A stretch of DNA of 64,000 nucleotides from Neorhizobium petrolearium (GCF_017873175.1 NZ_JAGGJW010000001.1:1-64000); one strand, 5' to 3'. Positions 35,269 to 43,797 are shown, numbered from the stretch's first letter. The notes: a model not told the origin generated them from the sequence alone. Numbers and translations are program-made.

Positions 35269-35886
35269 ATGCTTGTGACGAGAGGCTTCAAAGGCAAGCG
35301 CCGCGGCGGAGACGCTGATCGCCTGCGACTACCGCCCGGCCAGTTCCTGACACCGGAATTTCCCGTGCTGACCGCCGGACCAACGCAACACACAAAGCTC
35401 AATAACTGGAGCCTTGTACTTCAACACGGCGGCTCGATACTGGGCAAATGGAGCTGGGAGCAGTTCGAGGCCCTGCCGCAGACCGAAATCACCTCCGACA
35501 TCCACTGTGTCACCAAATGGTCGAAGTTCGATACGCGCTGGCGGGGGGTCACCATCGACGACCTCTTGCGCGCCGCCGGGTTGGATGCCGCGCCGACCGA
35601 CTTCCTCTTGGCGCATTGCGATGGGGGATACACGACCAACCTGCTCGTCGCCGATCTGATCGAGGCGCGTGCGATGATTGCGACCCATTTTGACGATCTG
35701 CCGTTGCTGCCATCCCATGGTGGCCCGGCCCGCCTGCTCGTGCCACACCTCTATTTCTGCAAGAGTGCAAAGTGGGTGCGGCGCCTTGCTTTTCGCGACG
35801 CGGATTCGCCCGGCTTCTGGGAATCGCAAGGCTATCATCTCCGCGGCGATCCCTGGCGCGAGCAGCGCTACGAGGGCGATCAATGA
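35269..35886 (+). CDS. Sulfite-oxidase-like molybdopterin protein
   Basis: A 205-residue single-domain protein of the sulfite oxidase/MsrP (YedY) fold. The molybdenum ligand is C80 in SDIHCVTKWSKFDTRW, followed by GVTIDDLLRAAG, HCDGGYTTNL and KSAKWVRRL, all in normal order. No signal peptide or heme domain is seen, so it is presumably cytoplasmic, unlike MsrP. The ATG at 35269 has AGGAGGG just upstream. Its stop overlaps the ATG of the reductase by 4 bases, so the two subunits are made together. Likely reduces an oxidised sulfur or nitrogen compound. Confidence 0.88.
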   Translation: MLVTRGFKGKRRGGDADRLRLPPGQFLTPEFPVLTAGPTQHTKLNNWSLVLQHGGSILGKWSWEQFEALPQTEITSDIHCVTKWSKFDTRWRGVTIDDLLRAAGLDAAPTDFLLAHCDGGYTTNLLVADLIEARAMIATHFDDLPLLPSHGGPARLLVPHLYFCKSAKWVRRLAFRDADSPGFWESQGYHLRGDPWREQRYEGDQ

Positions 35887-36644
35887 TCGACCTGACGACG
35901 GCATCCGCGCAGTGGCGCGTCGCCACGGTGGCGGCGATCCGCAACGAGACGGCGACGGTCAAGACGATCACCTTCGATGTGCCGGGCTGGCCCGGGCATC
36001 TTGGTGGTCAGCATGTCGACCTGCGCCTCACCGCCGAGGACGGCTATGTCGCGCAACGCAGCTATTCGATCGCCTCCGGTGCCGGTTCGGGGCCGCTTGT
36101 CGAACTGACCGTCGACGCCGTGCCCGATGGGGAGGTCTCGGGCTTTCTCCATGAGGAGTTGCGCGTCGGTGACCAGATCGAGATCCGCGGACCGATCGGG
36201 GGCTATTTCGCCTGGTCTGCGGCGCATGACTACGGATTGCTTCTGATCGCGGGCGGCTCGGGTATCGTGCCACTGATGTCCATGTTGCGTTCGCGCGATG
36301 CTGCCGGCGCGACGCAGCCTGCCCGCCTGCTCTATTCATCCAGGAGCATCGACCAGATCATCTATCGCAGCGAACTTGATCGGCTTGCCGAACAGACCGC
36401 CCAATTCACGCTCACGCACACGCTGACCCGCAATGCTCCATCGGGGTGGACCGGAGAGCGAGGCAGGATCGACCGCGTGATGTTGACACGCTGGCAATTC
36501 ACTCCTGCGGGAGATCCGGACGTCTACGTATGCGGGCCAACGGCATTCGTCGAAACGATTGCCGAGCACCTCGTCGGGATGGGCCATAGGGCGAGCAACG
36601 TGCGGACAGAGCGGTTTGGACCCACGGGTGCGATCCGGACGTAA
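35883..36644 (+). CDS. Ferredoxin-NADP reductase-type oxidoreductase
   Basis: A 253-residue flavoprotein with an FAD-binding domain (AQRSYSIASGAG, the RxYS motif), LLIAGGSGIVPLMSMLR as the NAD(P)H-binding start and VYVCGPTAFVETIAEHL as the end. No ferredoxin domain follows. The start overlaps the previous gene (ATGA). Paired sulfite-oxidase-like and reductase genes occur in many bacteria, and the reductase probably supplies electrons to the molybdenum site. A terminator follows 90 bases on. Confidence 0.88.
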   Translation: MIDLTTASAQWRVATVAAIRNETATVKTITFDVPGWPGHLGGQHVDLRLTAEDGYVAQRSYSIASGAGSGPLVELTVDAVPDGEVSGFLHEELRVGDQIEIRGPIGGYFAWSAAHDYGLLLIAGGSGIVPLMSMLRSRDAAGATQPARLLYSSRSIDQIIYRSELDRLAEQTAQFTLTHTLTRNAPSGWTGERGRIDRVMLTRWQFTPAGDPDVYVCGPTAFVETIAEHLVGMGHRASNVRTERFGPTGAIRT

Positions 36645-36733
36645 CAAGAGAAGTCAGCCGGTCGCCCCGTTGCCAGCGCGCTTCCGAGAATCCCCATGTT
36701 TTCTGACGAAGCCCCCGCGGGCGGTGATCGAGA

Positions 36734-36766
36734 AGCGCCGGAAGCCCCTTGCGGACTTCCGGCGCT
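36734..36766. terminator. Bidirectional terminator between reductase and msrA
   Basis: A perfect 11-base stem (AGCGCCGGAAG and CTTCCGGCGCT) with an 11-base loop sits between two convergent transcripts, the reductase on the plus strand and msrA on the minus strand. GTCTCATT follows on the plus side, so the T-run is weak. Confidence 0.6.
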
Positions 36767-36799
36767 GTCTCATTCGTTAATCCAGCGTCGTCTTAAGTC

Positions 36800-37315
36800 T
36801 CAGGCTGCATCGACGCGACGCGGCAGCTTCCAGCCTGGTCGGATGAAGTGGCAGGTGTAGCCGTGCGGGATACGCTCCAGATAATCCTGATGCTCGGGCT
36901 CGGCTTCCCAGAAATCCCCCAAGGGCGAGACCTCGGTGACGACCTTGCCGGGCCACAACCCCGACGCCTCCACATCGGCGATCGTCTCCTCCGCCTCCGC
37001 CCTCTGCGCGTCATCCGCGTAGAAGATCGCGGAACGATAGCTGGCGCCGACATCGTTGCCCTGGCGGTTTTTCGTGGTCGGATCGTGTATCTGGAAAAAG
37101 AACTCGAGGATCTGCCGATAGCTTGTCAGATCGGGATCGAAGATGATCTCGATCGCCTCGGCATGGGCGCCATGGTTGCGGTAGGTGGCGTTGGGCACGT
37201 CGCCGCCCGAATAGCCGACGCGTGTGCCGACGACACCCGGTTGCTTGCGGATCAGATCCTGCATGCCCCAGAAACAGCCGCCGGCGAGAACGGCGCGTTG
37301 TATTTTGTCTGACAT
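36800..37315 (-). CDS. msrA: Peptide-methionine (S)-S-oxide reductase
   Basis: MsrA reduces the S form of methionine sulfoxide, free or in proteins, with thioredoxin. The 171-residue cytoplasmic protein has the catalytic GCFWG with C14 and the family segments [35 protein letters not shown] and [27 protein letters not shown]. It lacks the C-terminal resolving cysteines of some members. It is three bases downstream of msrB, so one transcript makes both isomer-specific repair enzymes. Confidence 0.96.
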   Translation of the reverse strand: MSDKIQRAVLAGGCFWGMQDLIRKQPGVVGTRVGYSGGDVPNATYRNHGAHAEAIEIIFDPDLTSYRQILEFFFQIHDPTTKNRQGNDVGASYRSAIFYADDAQRAEAEETIADVEASGLWPGKVVTEVSPLGDFWEAEPEHQDYLERIPHGYTCHFIRPGWKLPRRVDAA

Positions 37316-37318
37316 GAT

Positions 37319-37780
37319 TCAAACCTTTCCTTCGTTCTCGAACAGCCGCCGGTATTCCCCGTAGCCTTCGGCCTCGAGATCATTGAGACGAATGAAGCGC
37401 AGAGACGCCGAGTTGACGCAGTAACGCATCCCGCCATCCGCCGCCGGACCGTCCGGAAAGAGGTGGCCGAGATGACTGTCGCCGCCGCCGGACCGAACCT
37501 CGGTCCGACGCATTCCATGGCTGTCGTCGACATGTTCGACGATCGTCGCGCCTTCGATCGGCCTGGTGAAGCTCGGCCAGCCAGAGCGGCTCTCGAACTT
37601 GTTCACCGATGCGAAGAGCGGCTCGCCGGAAACGACGTCCACGTAGATTCCGGGCTCCTTGTTGTCCCAATACGCATTCACGAACGGCCGCTCGGTGCCG
37701 TTCTCCTGCGTCACTCGATACTGCTCCGGCGAGAGGGCTGCCAGAGCGTCGGGGTTCTTAATGAAATGACTGTTCTTCAT
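37319..37780 (-). CDS. msrB: Peptide-methionine (R)-S-oxide reductase
   Basis: MsrB reduces the R form of methionine sulfoxide. The 153-residue protein has [53 protein letters not shown] and the catalytic [12 protein letters not shown] with C121. The two CxxC zinc motifs of some members are replaced, so this is a zinc-free type. It heads the msrB-msrA pair and is preceded by a 128-base gap up to the HxlR gene, where its promoter should lie. Confidence 0.95.
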   Translation of the reverse strand: MKNSHFIKNPDALAALSPEQYRVTQENGTERPFVNAYWDNKEPGIYVDVVSGEPLFASVNKFESRSGWPSFTRPIEGATIVEHVDDSHGMRRTEVRSGGGDSHLGHLFPDGPAADGGMRYCVNSASLRFIRLNDLEAEGYGEYRRLFENEGKV

Positions 37781-37908
37781 GATTATCTCCTTCGATATCC
37801 ATGTAGAACTTTCCGTTATTCGCCAGTAGCGCCTGACTTCGGAACCCTTCCTATCGCTTTACGGAAGCGGCGCGTGTGATGGCTGATCATCGTGGCGCCA
37901 GCCAAGAA

Positions 37909-38307
37909 TCAGTCTTCCGCGCGACGTTTGAGATATGCGTCGCGTGCCACATCCATACGCGGTGCGTTCTCGACGACCCACTCCGCCAATGCCTGCACGG
38001 GCATCAGGAACTCATGCCCCAGTTCAGTCAGGGCGTATTCCACCTGGGGCGGGTTGACCGGCGTGACCGTGCGAGAAACGAAGCCGTTTTGCTCGAGCTC
38101 CCGCAGGGTCGATGCCAGCACCTTCTGGCTGATCTCGCCGACTTCGCGGCGTAACGCGTTGAAACGACGCGGCCCATGCCCGAGCACGCGAACCACCAGC
38201 AGGGTCCACTTGTCACTGATCCGTGCGAGTATCCGACTGATGTGTTCGCACCGGGCGGTATCCTCGTGGATATCTGGTTTCGCCAAGGTGCCTCCTTGTC
38301 CCGGCAT
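37909..38307 (-). CDS. HxlR-family transcriptional regulator
   Basis: A 132-residue winged-helix regulator. The HxlR core is CEHISRILARISDKWTLLVVRVLGHGPRRFNALRREVGEISQKVLASTLRELEQNGFVSRTVTPVNPPQVEYALTELGHEF. The conserved N-terminal cysteine (residue 20) is the redox sensor in HypR and other family members. ATG at 38307 follows GAGGAG; a GTG two codons earlier is less likely. It diverges from the FMN reductase at 38361 over 53 bases that contain a 21-base palindrome, so it probably represses that gene and itself. Confidence 0.92.
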   Translation of the reverse strand: MPGQGGTLAKPDIHEDTARCEHISRILARISDKWTLLVVRVLGHGPRRFNALRREVGEISQKVLASTLRELEQNGFVSRTVTPVNPPQVEYALTELGHEFLMPVQALAEWVVENAPRMDVARDAYLKRRAED

Positions 38308-38323
38308 GAACACTCCTCGTAAT

Positions 38324-38344
38324 CTGGTTACTCTGAGATACCAG
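38324..38344. promoter_or_regulatory. Candidate HxlR operator
   Basis: A 21-base imperfect palindrome with matching segments CTGGT..CTC..GAG..ACCAG around a central T lies 16 bases from each divergent start (38307 and 38361). Binding there would block both promoters, as expected for this regulator class. Confidence 0.6.
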
Positions 38345-38360
38345 CATATATGAGGACAGC

Positions 38361-38954
38361 ATGAGTACCAAACCCCGCATTGCCGTCATCGTCGGCTCCA
38401 CGCGGCCCACGCGATTTGCCGATGTGCCGGCACAATGGATCCTGAAGCAGGCTCAGGCCCGCGGTGACATGGATGTGGAGCTGGTCGATCTGCGCGACCA
38501 TCCGCTACCATTCTTCGATGAGATAGCCTCCAACATGTGGGCGTCGAGCCAGAATTCCGAGGCGATCCGCTGGCAGGAAACGATCGCCCGCTTCGACGGC
38601 TACATTTTCGTCACCGCGGAATATAACCACTCGATCACCGGCGTTCTGAAGAACGCGCTCGACCAGGCCTACAAGGAGTGGATCCGCAAGCCGTTTACCG
38701 CCATCGGTTATGGCGGCACGGGCGGCGTGCGGGCGATCGAGCATCTTCGCTTGATCGCGGTCGAGCTTCAGATGGTTTCGACGCATGCGACCGCCCATAT
38801 AGGCGGGAGCGATTTCTTCGCCGTACATCCGGCCTTCGGCAACAAGCCCATCGAGGAAATCGGGTCAAATCTGCTGCCGTCGACGACGACGGCTCTGGAC
38901 GAACTGCTCTGGTGGGCCAAGGCGACCATGGCCGCCAGGTCGGCTGGCGCCTGA
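38361..38954 (+). CDS. NADPH-dependent FMN reductase
   Basis: A 197-residue flavodoxin-fold reductase with the FMN-binding start IAVIVGSTRPTRFADVPAQWIL and the second loop VTAEYNHSITGVLKNALDQAYKEW, the standard motifs of the NADPH-dependent FMN reductase/azoreductase family. It reduces FMN, quinones or azo compounds. Regulated, by inference, by the divergent HxlR protein. A strong terminator follows. GAGGA lies upstream of the ATG. Confidence 0.9.
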   Translation: MSTKPRIAVIVGSTRPTRFADVPAQWILKQAQARGDMDVELVDLRDHPLPFFDEIASNMWASSQNSEAIRWQETIARFDGYIFVTAEYNHSITGVLKNALDQAYKEWIRKPFTAIGYGGTGGVRAIEHLRLIAVELQMVSTHATAHIGGSDFFAVHPAFGNKPIEEIGSNLLPSTTTALDELLWWAKATMAARSAGA

Positions 38955-38981
38955 CGCGCCGGAAGAACGCTTCCGAAATTG

Positions 38982-39018
38982 AAAAGGCTCGCTGGCGACC
39001 ACGGCCAGCGAGCCTTTT
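38982..39018. terminator. Bidirectional terminator
   Basis: Arms AAAAGGCTCGCTGG (from 38982) and CCAGCGAGCCTTTT (to 39018) pair perfectly around a loop of nine bases. A-run and T-run on opposite sides suit both the FMN reductase (plus) and the SDR gene (minus). Confidence 0.85.
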
Positions 39019-39073
39019 GGAATACGGCCAAGCCAGGCAGGCCGGCCGCGCCGTCCGGCACTCACCCGCAAGG

Positions 39074-39841
39074 TCAAAGCACCTTCGTTTCGCCGCCGTC
39101 GACGCGGAGTGCCGCGCCGGTGATCCAATGGCTTTCGGCCGCGAAGAGGAAGGCTATCGCGTTGGCGATGTCTTCCGGTTGCCCAAAGCGGGCGATGCCC
39201 ACCTCGGCCGCGAACCGATCGATTGCCGCATCGAGCGAGAGACCGTGCGAGTCGGCATAGCCCTGAAGCATCGTCAGGCGGCGGTCGGTCATGACCGATC
39301 CGGGCAGGATCGTGTTGACCTGCACCCCGTCTTCGATGCCCCGATCGGCGAAGGCCTTGGCCAGCGCAAGGATCGCCGCATTGATGGTACCGACGGCGGC
39401 GAGCGACGCCTTGGGCGTATAGGCTGACGTACCCGACGTGATCGCGACCGAGCCACGCGTCGCCTTGAGCGCATCCCATGCCGCTAGTGTCAAACGCCGG
39501 GCGGAGTGGAATTTGAGCGCCAATCCGTCGTTCCATTGTTCGTCGGTCAGTGCGAACATATCAGCCTGTGGAACAGCGCCGGCGATGCAGGCGACGGCGT
39601 CGATCCTACCGAAGAGCTCGAGCGTCGCTGCGACGACGGCTCCAGCCGCATCCGGCTGGCGCAGGTCGTAGACCAGAAGAAGCGGCGTTGCTCCTGCGGC
39701 CCGGACTGTCTCGGCCGTCTCGGCCAAGGTCTCCCGGGTTCGTGCCACCAGCACCAGGCCGCTGAAGTCGCGAGCCAGCCGGACGGCCGTTGCGCGGCCG
39801 ATACCACGACTGGCGCCAGTGATGATCGCTACGCGCTCCAT
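39074..39841 (-). CDS. Short-chain dehydrogenase-like protein without the YxxxK pair
   Basis: A 255-residue Rossmann-fold SDR. The cofactor motif TGASRGIGRA (residues 8-17) is intact and the fold runs to RFGQPEDIANAIAFLFAAESHWITGAALRVDGG. The catalytic tyrosine and lysine of YxxxK are replaced by V150 and N154 in AAVGTINAAI, although S136 is kept; the usual NAG before them reads IAG. It may bind NAD(P) without normal dehydrogenase chemistry. It is the last gene of a four-gene operon and starts one base before the SnoaL stop (TGATG). Confidence 0.85.
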   Translation of the reverse strand: MERVAIITGASRGIGRATAVRLARDFSGLVLVARTRETLAETAETVRAAGATPLLLVYDLRQPDAAGAVVAATLELFGRIDAVACIAGAVPQADMFALTDEQWNDGLALKFHSARRLTLAAWDALKATRGSVAITSGTSAYTPKASLAAVGTINAAILALAKAFADRGIEDGVQVNTILPGSVMTDRRLTMLQGYADSHGLSLDAAIDRFAAEVGIARFGQPEDIANAIAFLFAAESHWITGAALRVDGGETKVL

Positions 39842-40227
39842 CAGACGCGAGCCTCGGCGATGGCCAGCGTGTCGATATACTGACGGAAGCTGGTGATCTT
39901 GCCGTTACGAACCGTCCAGACATGGGCGTAGCGGGCGTTCGACGTCTTACCGGTCGAGCCGTGGACGCCAGTGAAATCTCCGAGCGAAACGACCGTTTCG
40001 TTCTCAGTTATAAATTCGGTCGGCACCAGCGAGAAGCTCGACCATTCCGCCATCAGCGGCTTGAAAAGGCCCTCGGCGACCTTCTCCGGGCCACGCCCGT
40101 CCACCTTGTAGTGCCACATCGTCGTCCACTCGATGTCGGATGCCATAAGGCCGAGCGCGCCGGGCGCGTCACCTTTGGAAAGCTTGTCGTAGAAGTCGCG
40201 AACCACGTCTCGGGCGCTGGTCATCAT
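39841..40227 (-). CDS. SnoaL/NTF2-like protein
   Basis: A 128-residue small-fold protein without signal peptide. It shows VVRDFYDKLSKGDAPGALGLMASDIEWTTMWHYKVDGRG and ends RYAHVWTVRNGKITSFRQYIDTLAIAEA, the usual SnoaL pattern. ATG at 40227 or 40224 are equal choices. It overlaps the SDR start by one base and follows the hydrolase by 85 bases, so it belongs to the LysR-linked operon. Ligand unknown. Confidence 0.8.
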   Translation of the reverse strand: MMTSARDVVRDFYDKLSKGDAPGALGLMASDIEWTTMWHYKVDGRGPEKVAEGLFKPLMAEWSSFSLVPTEFITENETVVSLGDFTGVHGSTGKTSNARYAHVWTVRNGKITSFRQYIDTLAIAEARV

Positions 40228-40312
40228 CGGTCTCCGGTCTCGGACGGTCGACGCCGTCTCCTTGAATTCAAAAGTCCAGGCGCCGCAGAACAGGCGACGC
40301 CCGGATGGGCAA

Positions 40313-41173
40313 TCAGTCGATGTGCTTGGCGAGGAACTCTCGCATCGCCGCGCCGATCTCAACGGCATGGGTTTCGAGCGCGAAGTGTCCGCTCTCGACA
40401 AAGCGAACGTCCGCCGCCGGCACATCGCGCTTGAATGACTGGGCACCCGGCGGAATGAAGAACGGATCGTTCTTGCCCCAGATCGCCAACACCGGCGGTT
40501 GATGCGCGCGCAGGTAGGCCTGGATGGTGTCGTAGAGCGCGACATTGGTCTGGTAATCGAGCAGCAGGTCGAGCTGGATTTCGTCGTTGCCGGGCCGCGA
40601 CAGATAGAAATCATCAAGGTTGCGGCCGTCGGGCGAGACCTTTGTCGGATCATCGACCCCGTGCGTGTACTGGAAGAGGGTCGTCTCGGGCGCCAGGAAG
40701 CCTCGTAGCGCGTCCCGGTTGGCCTGAGTCGGCTCGTTCCAATACGCCATCACCGGCGCGAAGGCGCCCGACACACCTTCGACATAGGTGTTGCCGTTCT
40801 GTGTCACGATCGCGGTGATCCGCTCGGGGTGCTTGACCGCCAGCCGGAAGCCGACCGGAGCGCCATAGTCGAACACGTAGATGGCGAACTTGGTCAGACC
40901 GAGAACCTCGGTAAAGCGGTCCACGACATTGGTGATGTTCTCGAAAGTGTAGCCGAACTGGTCGCGGGACGGCTGTTCGGTCATGCCGAAGCCGGGCAGG
41001 TCCGGCGCAACAACGTGATAGCTATCCGAGAGTTCGGGGATCAGCTCGCGGAACATGTGGCTGGCGCTTGGGAAACCATGCAGCAGCAGCACGGTGGGGC
41101 GGCTCACATCGCCGGCCTCGCGGTAGAACAGCTTGAGGCCATCGACATCGACGGTGTTGAAGCGAATGGTCAT
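40313..41173 (-). CDS. Alpha/beta hydrolase, haloalkane-dehalogenase-like (cytoplasmic copy)
   Basis: A 286-residue protein with LLLHGFPSASHMF, nucleophile elbow YVFDYGAPVG with D102, and ESGHFALETH with the histidine, so an Asp-His type hydrolase as in haloalkane dehalogenases and epoxide hydrolases. It has no signal peptide. It shares about the whole domain with the secreted 34235 gene, including the segment GAPVGFR ... HPER ... QNGN. It is the second gene of the operon that runs leftward from 41817. Confidence 0.87.
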   Translation of the reverse strand: MTIRFNTVDVDGLKLFYREAGDVSRPTVLLLHGFPSASHMFRELIPELSDSYHVVAPDLPGFGMTEQPSRDQFGYTFENITNVVDRFTEVLGLTKFAIYVFDYGAPVGFRLAVKHPERITAIVTQNGNTYVEGVSGAFAPVMAYWNEPTQANRDALRGFLAPETTLFQYTHGVDDPTKVSPDGRNLDDFYLSRPGNDEIQLDLLLDYQTNVALYDTIQAYLRAHQPPVLAIWGKNDPFFIPPGAQSFKRDVPAADVRFVESGHFALETHAVEIGAAMREFLAKHID

Positions 41174-41262
41174 CGGAAGTCTCCTTGATTTGAAGGTGTG
41201 CGGAAGGGTTTGCAGGCGCGGCTGCGCGCCGGCATTGTTTGGTGCCTGACTTGTGGGAAGGA

Positions 41263-41817
41263 TCAGGCTGCGGCGGTCGTGCGAACCGTCACGACCGGGA
41301 AGTCGATTTCGGTCTTCAGCGCTTCATTGACGTAGTTGGTGAAGGTATTGAGCGCGACATGGGCGATGATTTCGACGATCTCCGCATTGGAGTATCCGGT
41401 ATCCTTGAGCGCCGCGATATCGGCATCGCTTGCCTGTCCGCGTCCGCGGGCCAGCTTGACGGCGAAGCGCACGGCGGCATCCGCCTTGACATCGTTGGAG
41501 GCACCGTTGCGGTTGGCGGTGATTTCCGCGTCATCGAGCTTGGCGAGGTTGCGGGCGATGTAAGTGTGGGCGGACAAGCAGTAGCCGCAATCATTCACCT
41601 CGGCGATCGCCAGCGCAATCCGCTCGCGGGTCTGCGCGGCTAGCGCCCCTTTGCCAAGGGCGCCGGAGAGGCCGAGATAGCCTTCCAGTGCTGCCGGGCT
41701 GTTGGCGACGATACGAAACAGGTTCGGCACGGTGCCGAGTTGCTTTTGGACCGCCGCAAGCAGGGGCTGGGATTTTTCGGGGGCTTGGGCGACGGCGGGG
41801 GTAGGAATGCGTGACAT
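41263..41817 (-). CDS. AhpD-like carboxymuconolactone decarboxylase-family protein
   Basis: A 184-residue protein with the AhpD-type redox motif CGYCLSAH (C77, C80) in IAEVNDCGYCLSAHTYIARN, preceded by LGTVPNLFRIVANSPAALEGYLGLSGAL. Peroxidase-related members of this family reduce peroxides or serve as the reductase for AhpC. The ATG at 41817 starts the leftward operon. It diverges from the LysR gene at 41932, its probable controller. Confidence 0.88.
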   Translation of the reverse strand: MSRIPTPAVAQAPEKSQPLLAAVQKQLGTVPNLFRIVANSPAALEGYLGLSGALGKGALAAQTRERIALAIAEVNDCGYCLSAHTYIARNLAKLDDAEITANRNGASNDVKADAAVRFAVKLARGRGQASDADIAALKDTGYSNAEIVEIIAHVALNTFTNYVNEALKTEIDFPVVTVRTTAAA

Positions 41818-41931
41818 GGGCGTTTCTCCTGGACGGGTTGTCTTGCTGTGGTGGGATAGGAGTAGCCCCTTCCGCATTCTGTAGGCAGCTGCTAAGTTCG
41901 AAAGCCTCACTTCCGCAAAACGAGAGGGACT

Positions 41932-42876
41932 ATGGACAGGTTCGAGGCGATGCGCACGCTGGTCGCGGCAATCGATGGCGGAAGCCTGTCGGCAGCGGCC
42001 CGATCCCTCAACGTACCCCTTCCCACCGTCAGCCGCCGCGTTTCCGATCTCGAGACCTTTCTCGGTTCGCAACTCGTCGTTCGCACAAGCCGCAAACTCC
42101 TGCTCACCGAGGCTGGTACGGCTTATGTCGCTTCGGCTCGGAGGGTGCTTGAGGAATTGTCCGAAGCGGAGCGCGCTGCCTCCGGCGAGTATCGTGCACC
42201 GCGCGGCGAATTGCTCGTCACGGCGCCGATCGCGTTCGGTACACTCAATGTCGCGCCGATCGTCCACGATTTTCTTGCCGCCTATCCCGACGTGACAGTG
42301 CGCCTTGTGCTGTCCGACAGCGTCATTGATCTCGTCGAAAGCCATGTCGACGTCGCGGTCAGGATCGGTCGCCTGCCGGATAGTGCTCTGGTCGCACGCA
42401 GGGTCGGCGAGATCCTATGGGTCATCTGCGCCAGCCCGGATTATTTTGAACGGCGGGGCAAGCCGGAGACGCCCAATGCACTGGCCCAACACGACTGCAT
42501 CGCGTTCGAAGGACTTCAGCGCTACCGGGAATGGCCGTTCGTCGAAGGAAATACCCAGCAGCAAGTGACGATTAACCCACGCTTCTCGGTCAACACCGCG
42601 GAAGGCGTCGTAGCCGGCGCGATCGCGGGCGTCGGAATTGCCCGTGTGCTTTCCTACCAGGCGGTAGCAAGCATCAGGGCGGGTTTACTGTTGCCGATAT
42701 TGATGGATCGGGCACCTCCACCGATGCCCGTGCACCTGGTCCATGCCCCGCACCAGCAGCAGCCGTTGAAATTGCGCGCCTTCCTCGATTTCGTTGCACC
42801 ACGATTGCAAAAGCGCGTTCTAACCATATCGCACGACATTGCGTGTGCCGGGCAAGGCTCTTCGAAAGCCCCCTGA
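41932..42876 (+). CDS. LysR-family regulator
   Basis: A 314-residue regulator with the LysR helix-turn-helix MRTLVAAIDGGSLSAAARSLNVPLPTVSRRVSDLETFLGSQLVVRTSRKLLLTEAG and a substrate-binding-type domain of the CrgA/DsdC-like branch (RGELLVTAPIAFGTLNVAPIVHDFLAAYPDVTVRLVLSDSVIDLVESHVDVAVRIG). It diverges from the four-gene operon at 41817 across 114 bases. The last dozen residues are unusual and overlap the start of the broken dehydrogenase, so the C-terminus may have been altered by the rearrangement there. Confidence 0.93.
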   Translation: MDRFEAMRTLVAAIDGGSLSAAARSLNVPLPTVSRRVSDLETFLGSQLVVRTSRKLLLTEAGTAYVASARRVLEELSEAERAASGEYRAPRGELLVTAPIAFGTLNVAPIVHDFLAAYPDVTVRLVLSDSVIDLVESHVDVAVRIGRLPDSALVARRVGEILWVICASPDYFERRGKPETPNALAQHDCIAFEGLQRYREWPFVEGNTQQQVTINPRFSVNTAEGVVAGAIAGVGIARVLSYQAVASIRAGLLLPILMDRAPPPMPVHLVHAPHQQQPLKLRAFLDFVAPRLQKRVLTISHDIACAGQGSSKAP

Positions 42877-43749
42877 TCAATCCTGCCGACGTCCCTACCA
42901 CAATTGGCAAGCACAACTGGCAAGGCGCGCCATGCGCAACCGCCGTTCGTTCCCGGCCTTGAGGTGGCCGGAACTGTACGAGCGTTGGGTGATGGCGTGA
43001 CAGGTTTTGCTGTCGGCGAGAAGGTCGTGTCGACGTCGGCTGGCGCTGGCACCGGCGGGTATGCCACGGTGTATATCGCGACCGTTGGCGGCGTCGTGTC
43101 GATCGAAGACTCCAATGTCGATCCTGCTCTCGCTGTCGCGATGATCCCCAACGCCGCGATGGCCCACGTCGCGCTGACTCTGGTTGCCAAGCTCGTTGAG
43201 GGAGAAAGCGTGCTGGTGCACGGCGCACTCGGCGGCCTCGCCTCCGCATTCCCCGGCATCGCAAGGCAGCTCGGCGCTTCACGGGTCGTGGGCACAGTCC
43301 GCTCGGGCAAGCTGGAAGCCGCGGCGAACACGAAACTGCCCTATGATTGGATCATCGACTCAGCAGAGTTGCCCGGCGTCCTCGCAGGCGAAAGGTTCGA
43401 TGTCATCATCGATCCCGTCGGCGGAACCGTCCGAGACCAAAGCTCTGCATTGATGAAGCCGGGCAGCCGTCTCATCGTGGCCGGCAATGCCAGCGGTGAC
43501 TGGGCCCATGCCGTCAAGACGAACGACCTCTGGTTGGGCAGCATGACGGTGGCCGGCTTCAATGCAGGAGCTTTTCTGCCGTCGCATCCAGAGGCAATTC
43601 GACCAGGCCTTGAGGCAGCCGTGAAAGCGATAGCCTCAGGACTGTGCTACACTCCCGTCGATGTGCTCCCCTTCAGTGAGGCGGTGACCGCTCACGAACG
43701 GATGGAGAGCCGCAATCTGAACGACCGCATCGTGCTGACACCGCAATAG
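42873..43749 (+). pseudogene. Zinc-binding-dehydrogenase-like gene, N-terminus lost and frameshifted
   Basis: From TTG 42904 an open frame of 281 residues gives most of a quinone-reductase-type dehydrogenase: FVPGLEVAGTVRALGDGVTGFAVGEKV, then VLVHGALGGLASAFPGIARQLGASRVVG, the cofactor motif. The first 40-50 residues of the GroES-like part are missing. In another frame, 42873..42925 reads LINPADVPTTIGKHNW, matching the INPAD segment that should come just before, so a base change shifted the frame. The earlier start is gone, replaced by the LysR C-terminus. It may make a shortened protein but is probably inactive. Confidence 0.65.
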
Positions 43750-43797
43750 TGATTAAGCGCAACCGGCATTGCTTGGGGTGATTTGCTTTTGGCAATT

